Notes under the pieces: generated by a model
What the model was told of the DNA's origin: nothing
The model's input: the letters and a program-made list of their open reading frames with translations, nothing else
The model's database searches: none
DNA from: Trissonchulus latispiculum
Taxonomy: Eukaryota > Nematoda > Enoplea > Enoplida > Ironidae
Assembly (NCBI GenBank): GCA_030248195.1
Contig: JASAND010030234.1
Location: 111,001 to 175,000 of the forward strand
DNA length: 64,000 nt
Direction of reading: 5' to 3'
Part shown: positions 1 to 11,548 of the stretch, in pieces
How positions within the stretch are numbered: the stretch's first letter is position 1
Layout: every line of letters starts with the position of its first letter
Position numbers and translations under genes: made by a program

Positions 1-918
1 CCGTATAGCAAGGGATCCCACCCAATCCCAAACATACACGTTGGGGGAGCTACATGACTTGCAAACTTAACCCAGCCCTTTTCGATGATGTTATTCCAAG
101 CCAAGCGGGTAGCTAACTTAGCTACAGCTGCCAGCAACGGAAAGGTTGACCATGTCTACCCTTGATCCGTTACATCTCCCCAGGGCTCGCCATCCGAACT
201 CCCGAGAGGATCACTGTTCAAAGCGAACTGGTACGTGAGCTGAGCTCTCAAAACAAGTCTTGTTGTTGTTGTTGTTGTTATTGCCGGGCTACGCAGCCAA
301 GAGGCTATATGAGGACGCTAACCTTTGTCTCTACCCATCAGTCATAGCTAGTATGACTCTCGCTGAATGCTGTCCCACAATGGGAAGCTGGAGCAGACAC
401 CTTCTTTGCCTTTCGGCTCCGGTAGTAAGACATCCATTAACTGCTCATACGCAAGGTAGAAGAGCACAGCATCTTTCGACACTCCAAGCCCCAAGCGCAG
501 ATGGGGTGGGATCAGAGACAAACAAGGAAAGTTGTGTGATCCATTTTGAGTACATGACTCGTTTGCACCCAACACTCCCTCGCAGGAGGTAGGCGGAGGG
601 TCGATGAAGTCTTCATGCTGAGCGACATGGATCAAGCTCAATCAGATGCCAGAAGAAAGAAAAGTCCAGTCAGGAAAGGCATCTTTCCGTGAAGAAACAG
701 TCATCAATGATGGAGGTTGCTGGATTCGGAAGCATGAGGGTCGATGCCGACGCACTCAATATTCCATCATGAAGATGTCCGTGGCCCGATGATGGTCCTG
801 GGGATGCGGTTTCAATGGGTTTCACAGGGTCAGGACAACAGACGGATGTTAAATGTTCTTCTCCTCACCAAGAGGAGCACAGCCAACAATCTGAATGCCC
901 TCCCGGTTGACCGGCAGG
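1..918. other. No recognised gene
   Basis: No coding region can be supported here. A short (TGT)n run lies near 260-280. A minus-strand frame at 641-348 (97 codons, no ATG, bounded by stops) has a plausible amino-acid composition and lies downstream of the 278-codon frame at 1755-919. It matches nothing I recognise and may be a decayed 3' continuation of the same gene block. Confidence 0.4.
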
Positions 919-1755
919 TCAATGGGCTGGTTCATTAGTGCTGCTGAGGTGCTCCTTGGTCCCAACGTAGTTGTTTTCAAACTGTTCCACCGGCAGATTG
1001 ATGAACGGCTGGTGTTTAAACATGAAGGAGAAGGCATATTCAGGCCCCAAATAGAAGTTGAGGAAAAAGCCTTCGTCGACGTTCGCGATGCCCTCGACGT
1101 CGGGTCGGTGATAACCAAGCATGGCTTTCCTGATAGTCATGCATCGGGTTCGTAGACGACGGCTATGCATGTGACATGAGTAGAACTCTCGGGACTCCTG
1201 CCGTCGAATCAGGTGAGGATACCGGAATAATTCCGGCACGAAAGCTGCCGTGGCCATACAGTTGGCCCATCCAGCGTTTGACGAAACCCGATTGACGGAG
1301 AAACCATTGTAAAGTTTCCCATAGCGATCACGATAGTCCAAAATCTGCCATCGTGAGTGCCAGGTGGTCTTCCTACCAGTCGTCACCGAGATAGGCTGAG
1401 CCTTCATGTGGTTCGTCAGTTGAGGATCGCGGTCCCACATCTTCTTCCAGATTCTGTCCAGGAAGTCCTCCGGGAACTGTTGGATGTGGTGGACGTTATC
1501 CACCATCCACTTGAGGACCTCCTCACGGAACATGATCACCCATGGATGCAGATTCTTCTCACGCGGGTCGCCCGGGATGTTATGGGGCTTCCACTGGAGG
1601 TTATTGTCCCGCATATAGATGATCGGGTGATCAGGCCAACAGTCCAATTTGATGGCCGCGATCTCAGCCGGTGTTGGTTGTTCGATCGTGAAACGGTCAT
1701 AAATCGGGTCTTCCGTCTCACGGGACACCTGCATTGCGATGTCCTGATTGAGCAT
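919..1755 (-). CDS. Unrecognised 278-residue protein
   Basis: An ATG-started frame of 278 codons, with its ATG directly after an in-frame TAA. The protein is not low-complexity: it is rich in Trp, Tyr, His and Arg (WPDHP, WKPHN, WKKMWDRD, YHRPD) and has no evident signal peptide, membrane span or zinc motif. I do not recognise the family. It follows an RS-rich frame on the same strand with only short spacing, through a small overlapping ATGA frame that starts at 1928, so the block looks like compact viral or transposon-style coding. It could be an accessory gene of a relative of the giant retroelement to the right, but no sequence match shows this, and the nearest LTR at 3291 points the other way. 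The frame length and composition make chance unlikely, but function is unknown. Confidence 0.5.
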   Translation of the reverse strand: MLNQDIAMQVSRETEDPIYDRFTIEQPTPAEIAAIKLDCWPDHPIIYMRDNNLQWKPHNIPGDPREKNLHPWVIMFREEVLKWMVDNVHHIQQFPEDFLDRIWKKMWDRDPQLTNHMKAQPISVTTGRKTTWHSRWQILDYRDRYGKLYNGFSVNRVSSNAGWANCMATAAFVPELFRYPHLIRRQESREFYSCHMHSRRLRTRCMTIRKAMLGYHRPDVEGIANVDEGFFLNFYLGPEYAFSFMFKHQPFINLPVEQFENNYVGTKEHLSSTNEPAH

Positions 1756-1924
1756 TTAGCATAGGACGGTGATGAAATAGACCCGAAACGGTAGAAAATT
1801 GTCTGTGGTATGACTTGATGGTATTCGTGTGGCAGTTCCCGAATGGCTGAACTTCGTCCGTCCGCTTTCTTGACTGTTTTGACACGAGGTACACGATAGG
1901 CCGGTGAGTTTGGTCGTGATCGAC

Positions 1925-2968
1925 TCATTGTGTCAGCGGCATGACGTCGCTCACGATCGTGACGAGACGCTTCACGATGTTTGATCGGATAGGCCGGAGA
2001 GCGCCGATATTCGCGACGATCGCGTTCATGATGGCGGTCGGTGAGCGATTCCGCTCTTCCGAACGACTGTCTCGTGATGGTTTCCGATGACGGTCGGACT
2101 CACGACGACGAGCCGACGGTGAACGGTCACTTGATGACCGTCGGTCGTGATGACGGCTCGTTGACGGATACCGACGGTGGTCATCACGAGATTCCGGTCG
2201 GCGATCACGAGACATTCGTGACGCGGTACGGGAATCTCGACGACGAGATGCTGATCGTTAGCGATGACGGTCCGTTGATTGTTCTCGACGGTGTGATCGC
2301 GAGTGATCACGAAGTTCGATTGATGAAGGAGGTCGTGATGCCTCCCGCCGAGGCGACCGCTGCGATCGTGATGTTGATGGTTGGGCGTCCCGACGACCGC
2401 GATAGGCGGCCTCCCTCCGTTCATGGTCCGGGGAATCCAACGGTGGTTCCTCCAGAGAGACATAGGACACCAGTCCAGGTATTGACGATCGTGGAGGGCG
2501 GCTTCCAGGAGTTGTAGAAGCCGTGATAGCGGTTGCGACGGATGAATCCGCTTCCGCTCCAGCCAACGGGGTCTTAGGTGCAGACCGGGCGATGCCGCCA
2601 CTAAGTCCTCCCTGAGATGACTCGACACAACGGAGTTTCGTGCCGAATCGCGCCCCGGGGACCGAGGTGACCACCGAGGAGGGAGGGGTTGTCGTTCCCC
2701 TTAAAGTCCGGATGCCGGACGGCCCCATGACCACATCACCGGTTGGACGGGATTGAGGGACCACCATTGAGGGATCAGATAGGTCTGGGGTCGGTTTGGC
2801 AACGGCAGGTGCCGTGGTCTCCCACCTGGCAGGTTGCGATGACAGTCCATCATGCTCCCGCATGACCACGACTGGGCGGGGCCGGACCCATCCACGGGAA
2901 CCTCCCGATAAATTTCCCAGAATACCGGGTTTTTTGACCAACCATCCTGAAAAAGGACTCAGGATCAT
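1925..2968 (-). pseudogene. RS/Arg-rich frame broken by an in-frame stop
   Basis: One minus-strand frame runs from an ATG at 2968 to a TAA at about 2258, then continues in the same frame with the same composition to a TGA at 1925. The first part is Pro/Ser/Gly-rich. The second is a dense Arg-Ser-Asp-His region (SRDRRPESRDD, RHHDRRSSSDRSPSARRR), like RS domains of RNA-binding or splicing proteins and the basic tails of some Gag proteins. Because RS composition continues on both sides of the TAA, the stop looks like a mutation rather than a gene end. Upstream, another minus frame (3245-2850) with plausible composition overlaps the start, so the true N-terminus may lie there with a frameshift near 2890. 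At the 3' end the TGA overlaps an ATG (ATGA) opening a short frame at 1928. The NADAR gene of the giant element also ends in an Arg-rich tail, but this resemblance is compositional only. Confidence 0.45.
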
Positions 2969-3290
2969 AACCGGTCATTTCAGACTCCGCTGGGGGTCCC
3001 ACCACGTAGATATGGCGTTTCGGTTGAGCAACGCCAACGGAAGAGTCTCTGAATAGGGCATTCAAAGTCAATATGGATTCAGAAACCAATACCTGGATAT
3101 AGGGTTGATTGACCCCCCCCCAGTCATTTTTCCAACCCCCCCCCTCCCAACTGGGGGGGGGGGGTAGTCGCGCCGAAAGCTCAAAAATTGACCAAAACTG
3201 GGCAGTTTTTGAGTTAAGTTTGTTAAATTTTTCAAAAATGTACAAGTTTTGGAAGAAACTAAGTTTTTGAAATTTATAGCGAGAACTATA
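2969..3290. other. Intergenic, homopolymer-rich
   Basis: Contains C and G homopolymer runs around 3112-3166 (several runs of 8-12) and AT-rich sequence up to the LTR start at 3291. No polypurine tract directly precedes 3291, so there is no positive sign that the sequence to the left is the interior of an element ending here. Confidence 0.5.
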
Positions 3291-4390
3291 TGTAATGTTA
3301 TGGATGAATTAAAACTCAAAAAGTTAAGAAAATTCGTTAAACCATAGATTATGATCTGAAGAATTTTGCGAGAATCTGTTGCTCAGAACCTAGAATGTAG
3401 TATGTGAACGTCCACGCAGTCATTGTAATTATTGGTAATTATGTTAGTACCAGAGTTGCCGGCCGGTTTGAAACACTTAGAAATCCGCGAATAGGGACAT
3501 AGGCTCTAGTGTGGTTAGGGAACAACGTTAGAAATAGCACTATAATTCGCTCAAATGACGCAAGAATGGAGTAGAATCATAGCAGAATGCGGCTTAATCA
3601 GGGCTAATTAGCTTACTAACTAATAACGGAGGGGTCGTTGCCCTTCCCGGGTCAGTAATTGGCCCAATCATCGGCTCTGAATTAGGTAACGAAGGAGTCG
3701 TTACTCTTCCCAGGCCTTGCACGGCCTCCTGTTGTTATAAATAGTTCGAAATCTTCATCAAAATAAACTAAAATTAATGAAACGAAAAGTTCAAGAACCG
3801 TGTTGTATGAGAAGCAGTGATTTGTCGAAGAAAAACTCTGTTAAAAGACGCTTTATACGGCTACTCTGTTCACATGTTGGAAGATGTGTCACCAAAATGT
3901 AATTATTCGTCAGTTAGTCGCAGGAAATAATGATAATGGACATTAATAGGTGTTAGTTGGGTCTAATTGGTAGTAATTAGGTAAGAATTAGCGAAATTTG
4001 GAAATTTTTGGTAAAAATACAACTTAGGCTCATCTGAAAGGCAATTCTTTCCCGATTCTAAAAATCCAAACCCGGTCTTTTAACTCCCAATATTGCGAAA
4101 CATATAGGCCAAAACGTTTTGAGTGATTACGTTTTAATTGTATAATATTGGCCTTACGTAACCTTTGTAACTAGACGTAACAAACACGTGTTGTTACGTT
4201 CATTCACTCCTTCATTCATTCTCTGGGCTTCGATTGAGGGCCATTTGAGCGCATTATGCTCGGCCAGAACACACACTTTAGGCACGCAATCTTTGTTTCT
4301 AGGAGGCCTTTTTAGCCTATTTGTTTACCTTCTGCGTTGGCCTTTAGGCCTTTATTTTTATCACAAAACTATGGCCTTTTTGGCCGGTTT

Positions 4391-4553
4391 TGTAGTATTG
4401 TGATATTATCCAGTGCTGTAACTATTCTATGTAAGAACGTGTAAGGTGATCGTACTCACTGGAGTACTTAAGATCACTGCAGTAATTTGATGAGGTTCAG
4501 TTGGTACGAGTAAACGAGCTGTGGATAGTTGAACGGGCTCGATAGATACAACA
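4391..4553 (+). repeat. 5' LTR of the gag-only element
   Basis: 163 bp, TG...CA ends. It matches 5507-5669 except for one substitution, and is preceded by the GGTTT target duplication. Confidence 0.9.
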
Positions 4554-4576
4554 TATTGGCGACGAGTGATAAACCC

Positions 4577-5438
4577 ATGGAAACCCATATCGCCTCTCCG
4601 CCCCCTTTTCTGGCGTGTCCGGGTGAGCCTGCCGTTCCGTGGTCACAGTGGGAGAAAGGATTTCGTACTTATCTGGTGGCTATTGGAGGTACAGCACCGA
4701 GAGTGTCAGAGGAACGGAAGATAGCGATTTTCGTCAACGCCCTTGGTGTGGAGGGACAGAGGGTATTCCACTCCCTGCCAAATTCAGCAACCGTGGATAA
4801 TCTGGAAGAAGCCATCCAAGCTGCGAGAGATCACTTTGGACCGAAGAAAAATCTGGTTGCCTGCCGATACAAATTTAAGCAGAGGCCAACTACCCGGAGA
4901 GTCCATTGATCAATGGTACGCTAATCTTTGTGCTTTGGTATCTGAATGTGAGTTTGGCGACATGCAAGACCAAATGCTGAGAGACCATATCGTGGAGAAA
5001 ATCTCTTCCAACCGAATCCGAGAACGACTTCTGAGTGAGACCGCCCTGACCTTGGAGAAGACCTTGCAAATATCACGCCAGACAGGATTGGCCGTAGCTG
5101 AGGCCAAGCTGATGAGCGAACGTCATGTGGGGGTGAATCTGGTCAAGGATGCTTCTAGTGCCGTTAGAAGTAGCAAGAAGTCTCTAAAGAAAGGTGGCGG
5201 CTACCGGAAAAGCTCGGGATTCTCAAGACCTGATTCGTCGTCATCGGAAGAGGAACAGTGCGGTAGTTGTGGGTGGAGTGTTCACCGTAAAGAAGACCAG
5301 TGCCCTGCACGAGCCGCCAAATGCAATGGTTGCGGAGGAAAGGGACACTTTCGGCGCGTTTGCCCTTCAAAGACAGTGAATTCTGTTTTCATGGAAACGG
5401 GTGAAGAAGAAAAAGAAGAACAAGTGATAATCCTTTAA
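4577..5438 (+). pseudogene. gag: Gag of the gag-only element (frameshifted)
   Basis: Retroelement Gag of the type seen in K02A2.6-like Ty3/Gypsy elements. It starts at the ATG at 4577, 24 bp after the left LTR. The first frame (to 4909) holds the N-terminal capsid half, including the typical FVNALG..GQRVF segment. Coding then continues in another frame from about 4885 to a TAA at 5438, with the rest of the capsid (GESIDQWYANL), a basic stretch and two CCHC knuckles: CGSC..H..C and CNGCGGKGHFRRVC (C-X2-C-X4-H-X4-C). The switch near 4880-4890 is either a disabling indel or a programmed shift. No slippery sequence is obvious, so I treat it as a break. The product would bind and package element RNA. 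No protease follows before the polypurine tract and LTR. Confidence 0.8.
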
Positions 5439-5506
5439 AGTTATTAAAACTATAGACGGTGTTTTAGTTTAGTTGCTAATGTTTTGTTATATTGAAAGAG
5501 GGAAAA

Positions 5507-5669
5507 TGTAGTATTGTGATATTATCCAGTACTGTAACTATTCTATGTAAGAACGTGTAAGGTGATCGTACTCACTGGAGTACTTAAGATCACTGCAGTA
5601 ATTTGATGAGGTTCAGTTGGTACGAGTAAACGAGCTGTGGATAGTTGAACGGGCTCGATAGATACAACA
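5507..5669 (+). repeat. 3' LTR of the gag-only element
   Basis: 163 bp, identical to 4391-4553 except for one base. It is preceded by a purine-rich tract ending GGGAAAA and followed by GGTTT, the target duplication. Confidence 0.9.
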
Positions 5670-7300
5670 GGTTTTAAGTCACCTTTTTATTGTATTTTGT
5701 TGGCCCTCGGGCCTGGATTGGTAACCAAAATTATGGCCGAATTGGCCTTGAAATTATAACTTAAATTTCCCCTTTTGGCGCAATTATCAGCAAACCGCGA
5801 ACCCTCGTGGCCAGTCACTTTTTCCTTTTTCATGTTTCGGGGTTTCTTTTAGTAAAGAGCTGGGATTTTGAGTGGGGACCCGTCCCTGAGTTGAGTTAGG
5901 AGGTCCCTTGGTTACGACCTCATGCTAGATCTAAGCTAAAATTATGAACAATTCTCCCCACAGCCGGCAATTAGGAATTGCCGGCCATAATCGTAAACAA
6001 ATAGGCGCTAGCACTTGCAAAAGAATTATTGTCTGTATTTGTCTAACTGTGTAACTTTGTGTAGGTCGGCTAACCTAAAACTGCTAGGACTCAAAAATCC
6101 AGGAATCGTTTTAATTGTAAATTATCTAGTTGTTTGCAGGGGAATGGCCGACTTCCCCAGTTAATTTAATAAAACAAAGCTGTCCTTAGCGGAAAATGTG
6201 TGAATTTTGTTCTTGTTGTAATAATTGCCTAAGCAATTATTACTCGTTCAGCTTTCCAAAAAAAATTATCAAAGTTCCAAAGTTCTCAATCTCTGTCAAA
6301 CTACAAAGTTTACGAATTTTAAGCCTAAGACGGAGGTCAGTTAATTTCAAACGGCAACAAAAATGTGCATACAAAGAGTTGATAGGTTTAGAGAGGGAAG
6401 TACTAGGATTCGTAGTATGTTATTTAGCTGTTTTTGTAATCGTTGGTATGATTGTGACGATAATTGTGTGAATGTGATCCCCAAATTTACGTTGAATTGG
6501 CTGCTTGGGTAAACTCCTTATGGAGTGTGAGGTTCCAAGTTTAGCCCCACTTCTAAAGTGTGAATCATAGAGAGAAATTGTGTAACTGTGAGTGTGAATG
6601 AGGGCATACCATGTAAACTCCCTTTGTTCGATAAGGGTCTTGGAAACGCCAGAATGAATGCGTAACATTCAGATATTAGGCAGGAACTGGGCCAAATTGA
6701 GTAGCTATTTGGCCCCTAACCGCAAATAATGAGGGATTCACTTTGTTTTGAACCTAGATGCATGTGTGACGTAAAACTGCTCATTTTGGGGTAAATGTAG
6801 TGTCAATTTTGCATGGATATTGGTACACTCGGCGGTTTAAGGCAGATTCTGCTGCCTAGGGTCACGGGGACCCCGTATTAGGTCTGTAAATCTGTTGGAT
6901 TTCCAGTCATCCGTGTAGGTAGCCCTGCGATTAGGGGGCGGATGAGCCGCATTTATGGAATCCGAACTGGCCGAATTGGAAGTATAACGGAAATAATGCT
7001 CAAAATAACAGGAGAAAATCACCACAAATAAGTATTTCCCAGCAAATGTCCGATTAGCGGATTAGCAGGTTATTTAGTTTTGATCCAGGAAAGCAATTCT
7101 AGTTGTGTTGTGCTGGTACATTTCTAGTCAGGAAAGTGTTTATTCGGTGCAGTTCTAGTCGAGGATAAGCGCGCCAATTATCTTGTTTAAAATAGTTATT
7201 AGTTCAGGGTTTAATTTCAGTTAATTGTTTGAATTATGTCGGTTAAAATGTTCGGTCATAAAACACAAAACAGTGAACCAAACTCAGAGAAAAGAAATAG

Positions 7301-7372
7301 ACCCGTGCTGAGATTCGAACTCAGGACCTCTAGATAAGGAATCCAGCGCTCATCCAGTTGAGCTACACGGGC
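7301..7372 (-). tRNA. tRNA-like gene, anticodon CCT (Arg), inside an LTR
   Basis: On the minus strand a full 72-nt cloverleaf can be drawn. The acceptor GCCCGTG pairs with CACGGGT over 7 bp. The D arm is GCTC/GAGC. The anticodon arm is CTGGA/TCTAG around the loop TTCCTTA (anticodon CCT, U33 present), and the T arm CTGAG-TTCGAAT-CTCAG is perfect. No CCA is encoded. It lies in the older inverted LTR at the position matching the tRNA-like genes at 11478 and 36124, and always runs opposite to the element's own transcription. Of the three copies this one has the best anticodon loop, so it could be functional. Confidence 0.75.
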
Positions 7373-10210
7373 TTTGAGTAGAACTAGGCTAAGCTAGCTT
7401 ATGTACCGTAGCAATTTGGCAACCCAGCACGTGTGCATTTGAACTAAAACACTGTAATACAGGAGATCCACAATCATAACACCTGATCGAAGTTTGAAAT
7501 TTGTGCTGTAAAAGACACAATTGTAAAACTTTTAAACGTGTTTTTCTCGAAAAGTTGAAAAAGCGAGTTACGTGGTTTTTCCTCTTGACCCTCGGTATGT
7601 ACAAATTACGCATATGTAGGTATAAACTTTGATCACGATTTTCTCTTCAACAGCTGAACGGTGTGATCTGTTTCAAAAAGGAAAATGTTCAGCTCTACAA
7701 AACGATATAACTTTTACCCCAATTAATTTTCACTAACTAATTAACACAGCCAAGTTAACGTTAACACAGAACTGTTAAGTCTGCGCAGATATTAATTAAC
7801 TTTAATTATGTTTTTCTCACTAATTATTGAATATTTTTCGGCACTGTAAGCGTAAAAAATGTTCAGTTTTTCAAGCTCTACAAGAATATGTAACTTTTGT
7901 TCAAATCAGCGTTCATCAAAGTTTTCTCAACTTATATGCCGGTTTTGCACGAGTATCGACATGTGCTCGTGTGAAAGGGTGGTTGTACGTGCGACTTCCA
8001 CTCGGCTGGCTGCTGGGGTTGCCAGCGCCGGATCGAATAGCGGTTCGGTACGTCCCCTGTTAGGGCATTAGGATAGGTGGGAGGTAAATTTAGAAGTAGA
8101 AGTAGTTCGGTAGGTCGGTAAGTCGGTAAGTAGGGACTGCGTAGAATGGCTGCTGAGACAGTGAGTGAGTGAGTTTTTCCATTTTTGGTATAAACTAATC
8201 AAAAGTAATTCTATGCGGAAACTCACTCAAAAAGTAGCCTCCTAACTTTATTCTCAAATCAAGTAATTAATGTAAGCAGGAAAACTGTTTATTGTAGAAT
8301 TTTAGATCAAATAACCAGTGGTTATTAATTCTTAGTTAGCGTTACGTAAGTTTCAGTAATATAATATATGTAAGTAAGTAGGCAGTAGTTAGGCTGATAA
8401 TAGGTATTTGACCATCTTCCAACATCAGAAACTCACTTAAAATTTCAAGCTTCGTTCATATTTGGGATTATCAGTTGGCCACGGAGAATAAGTCTACTTC
8501 CCGTGGCAAAACAACTAAATTGGGCCAAAACCAGGCCAGAAATACAAGTAATGCTCAATTATTTTGTCCGCTCTAAAGAACATGCGAATTTCAAAAACAC
8601 TGTCTAATGTTAAAATTACTTAATGATTTTATGTTTTCCGGCATTAGCAATGTGTAATGAAGTGGGCAAGATCCAAAATTCGATCTGCTCCGAACTCTAA
8701 ACACTCTAAACTCCTCTTCTTTACACGGAAGATCAGCACGTCTGTTCGCAATGAAGCAGACTTAAGCACCAGATCTCTGAAAGGTGGTGTTCCAAAATCA
8801 GAGATTCTCTGCGGCCAACCTTAGAAGGGGTCTTTGTCGGTGAGTTCGTTTGAGGCTCCTGAGTAGATCTCCAGTCGGACAGCAAGAGGGGTCAGCACTT
8901 GCTTCCTTGATGATCTCTCCAATTGTACAGCAAGCGGGGTCAGCACTTGCTTTCTTGATGAGCACTGGATTTGGTTGAGTTCTTCCTCACTGGATCTTCG
9001 GTTCTTTCTTGTGGCTAGTAGTTGCACGGTAAACGTACCGTGTGTGAAGGCTAACTCGCCTGTGTTCGCTTGCACTAAGCTTATACGGTAAACGCACCGT
9101 AGGTGAAGGCAAACGCGCCTTTGTTGCTTGTAATAAGACTCAGTAACTAACAAACTGATTATTTAATGTAAACACTACAATTACTATTTGTACAGTTCTG
9201 TGCGTTCAAACTAACAATTACTACAATACGAACAGTTAGGTTACAGTACAATCAGATACAGTACATGTTTACTGTACCAGAGTTGCCAGATATTTTCCCT
9301 TCCTAGGTTATTATTAATATCATTCCAATCTGGAATAATATTACAAACTTTGGTTAAGTTATTGGGACAAGGTCGATACTCTTAACGCCTTTTACACCCT
9401 TTCACTCTACTAACTCTTTCTAACTCAATTTCCCTATATGCTGTGTGTTGCCCTATATGCTCGTGCTTTGTTACTCTTTATACGTCCCCTTACAATAGGA
9501 CTGTCAAACTAATATCACAATAAACTAAGTTACTAATTATTAACCTAGGGACGGTCTTTGGGTGAGCCCCTGAAAGTCGGACACCGCTTTCGCTCCGACA
9601 CTCAGTTCAGGGATGCTATGTGAGATAGAATTTGAGGATGAGCGAAACAGATGGGAGTTGGGAGGTCCTTCCTTACTTATTCCTAATTTGGTCTAAATTA
9701 ATACAGGTATACAATAATGATCTTCTGATCTTCTGGACAGGAATCAAAACAAGAGGGCCGGGGTGATGACTTTGGAGTTTAGAACGCAGATGGTTGACAT
9801 TTCAGCTTCAAAAGGGTGAGGATTGTTTTGGCTTGAAAGTCACTGAAAGTTCTCTCTGTATCCGGGTTTTAGGTCTATCCCAACATTGATCAGGTTCTGA
9901 TAGCTGCTAGCTGTTTCCTTCTCCAATCACTGAATTAGCAAAGCCGATTGACTAATGTACCTTCTGACAAAACTGACTGACGGATTCTACCGAAGACTGA
10001 TTCACAACCAGGACAACTTCCGGTCCACTGATACCCAAATATTATTAACTGAGCAGGAATTCACTATCTATCGCAGCTAACGTCTAACGATCCAGATGGG
10101 CAGCTTCGCAGTCAGATCCGCACCTGAATCAAATGGGTTAAAACCCATTAGTACTAGGTCACGGTGCGGGAATCGAACCCAGCAACCATTACTCGTTCTT
10201 TAGCTTTCCT

Positions 10211-10234
10211 GGCCCAAAATGTGCATTTTGGGCC
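10211..10234. repeat. Perfect palindrome in the LTR
   Basis: GGCCCAAAATG, two bases, then CATTTTGGGCC: 11-bp perfect arms that could form a hairpin or bind a dimeric factor. The arms are also present in the other LTR near 34838-34858. About 30-40 bp away (10168-10180 and 34791-34803) both LTRs carry GGGAATCGAACCC, which on the minus strand reads as a tRNA T-loop/box B (GGTTCGATTCC). Confidence 0.6.
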
Positions 10235-11477
10235 CCCTTTGAAGTTACAACTTGACGAAATGACACAGAACCATTGGCTATTGCCTTTTTGACGAAATTA
10301 ACTGTTCTTAGTAATTTCTTGTCATAAAACAGACCTTCCTGGCCAATTTAGATTACAACTTGCTGTTTTTTATTACACTTGAAGCAATTCTTCGTGCAGA
10401 CAAAACGATTCGAAATGTTCTCACGTCTGGACCCAAACTAGGTCTTGCTGACTTGCAACTGGATGAAACAATTCTTAAAAAACGTGTAAACCTCGCTATT
10501 CGTACATTACTTGAAAATCTTGCTAGTTTCTGTCTTTTTCTTGCACAAACCGGGCCGCCTGGCCCGTCTTAGGTTAATTCAAACAGATCCTGACAGAAAC
10601 TCACAGGTTCGCTTGAACAGATTAATTGACCGAACAAAACTTGCATCTCTGGCCTAGTTCTAGCCCAATTTTGTTGGTTTGCCACGGGAAACAGGCTTAT
10701 TTCCCGTGGCCTGCTGCTAATCTTGAACGTACACAAAACTTGATGTTTTTACATAAATTTCTAATGTTGGAAGATGGTCAGATATTTATTGTTTACTACA
10801 ATTAACCTAGCTACTGCCTACTTACCTATGTATATTAAACTACTAAAACTTACGTAATGCTAACTAATGAATTAATATTGCTGATTATTTGATTAACATT
10901 TTATGACTAATCAGTTTCCTACCTATATTGATAAAATAAATTAATAGGCTGCTTTGTGGGTGAGTTCTTGCACATAATTAGTATTAACTGTTTTCTTACC
11001 CAAAATGCAAAAACTCACTCACTCACTATCTCAGCAGCCTTTTTACGCAGTCCCTACTTACCGACCTACCGAACTACGTCTACTTCTAAATCTACCTACC
11101 CCGTATCCTAGTGCCCTAACAGGGGACGTGCAGAACCGCTATTCGATCCGGTGCTGGCAACCCCAGCAGCCAGCCGAGTGGCACCACCCTTTCACACGAG
11201 CACATAATTGCATTCGTGCAAAACTGGCATATAAATTAACAAAATTTCGATGAACACGGATTTGAGGAAAAGTTATATATTCTTGTAGAGCTTAAAAAAC
11301 TGAGCATTTTTTGTGCTTACAGCACCAAAAAATGTTAAGTAATTAGTGAGAAAAACCTAATTAAAGTTTGTTTCCACATATGCATAATTTATATATATTG
11401 TACTAATTGAACTGCACACGTGCTAATTTGCTACATTGCTTTCTTATACAGGCTAGCTTGAACTCGTTCTAATTGTA

Positions 11478-11548
11478 ACCCGTTAGCTCAATGGAAGAGC
11501 ACTGGACCTATTAATCCAGAGAACCTGAGTTCGAATCTCAGTACGGGT
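11478..11548 (+). tRNA. tRNA-like gene in the 3' LTR, degenerate anticodon loop
   Basis: A 71-nt cloverleaf. The acceptor ACCCGTT/TACGGGT has one mismatched end pair. The D arm is GCTC/GAGC, the anticodon stem CTGGA/TCCAG encloses an 8-base loop CCTATTAA, and the T arm CTGAG-TTCGAAT-CTCAG is perfect. The enlarged anticodon loop makes a working decoding tRNA doubtful. It is orthologous in position to the copies at 7301 and 36124. Confidence 0.6.

Larger units (their letters stand above)
4391..5669 (+). mobile_element. Gag-only non-autonomous LTR retrotransposon (TR-GAG-like)
   Basis: A complete compact element of 1,279 bp. It has two 163-bp LTRs that start TGTAGTATTG and end ATACAACA and differ by one base (G versus A about 20 bp in). 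GGTTT is duplicated directly outside both ends (4386-4390 and 5670-5674). TTGGCGACGAG lies just after the left LTR as a likely tRNA primer site, and the purine stretch AAAGAGGGAAAA lies just before the right LTR. The only coding capacity is gag. The element is inserted cleanly inside the LTR at 3291-8650, whose sequence resumes after the duplication. With no protease, RT or integrase it must have been mobilised in trans. Near-identical LTRs indicate recent insertion. Confidence 0.88.
3291..8650 (+). mobile_element. Truncated, inverted long terminal repeat of a giant LTR element
   Basis: Begins TGTAATGTTA at 3291 and reads as a diverged reverse complement of the LTRs at 8653-15219 and 33278-40013. 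Shared landmarks in order are an AAAAAGTTAAGAAAA block near 3325, CAGAGTTGCC near 3453, the GTCGTT(A/G)C motifs near 3625 and 3703, the GGCC-rich block interrupted by the inserted gag-only element, the tRNA at 7301-7372, and the CACTCACTCAC region near 8160-8180 (as GTGAGTGAGTGAG). Homology fades near 8560-8650, just before the next LTR starts at 8653, so the 3' third (about 2 kb of LTR sequence) is missing. Identity is visibly lower than between the other two LTRs, so this copy is older or from another subfamily. It shows the family is present at least twice here in opposite orientations. Confidence 0.8.

Noticed and set aside
162..592. Two overlapping plus-strand frames with a poly-Cys or poly-Leu run
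   Set aside because: The run is translated TGT repeat; no other protein-like features.
3112..3170. C/G homopolymers as a polypurine tract or origin signal for the inverted LTR
   Set aside because: They are more than 100 bp from the LTR start and not purine-only on the right strand.
6196..6471. 91-codon plus-strand frame with a hydrophobic end inside the inverted LTR
   Set aside because: The matching regions of the other two LTRs do not keep the frame.
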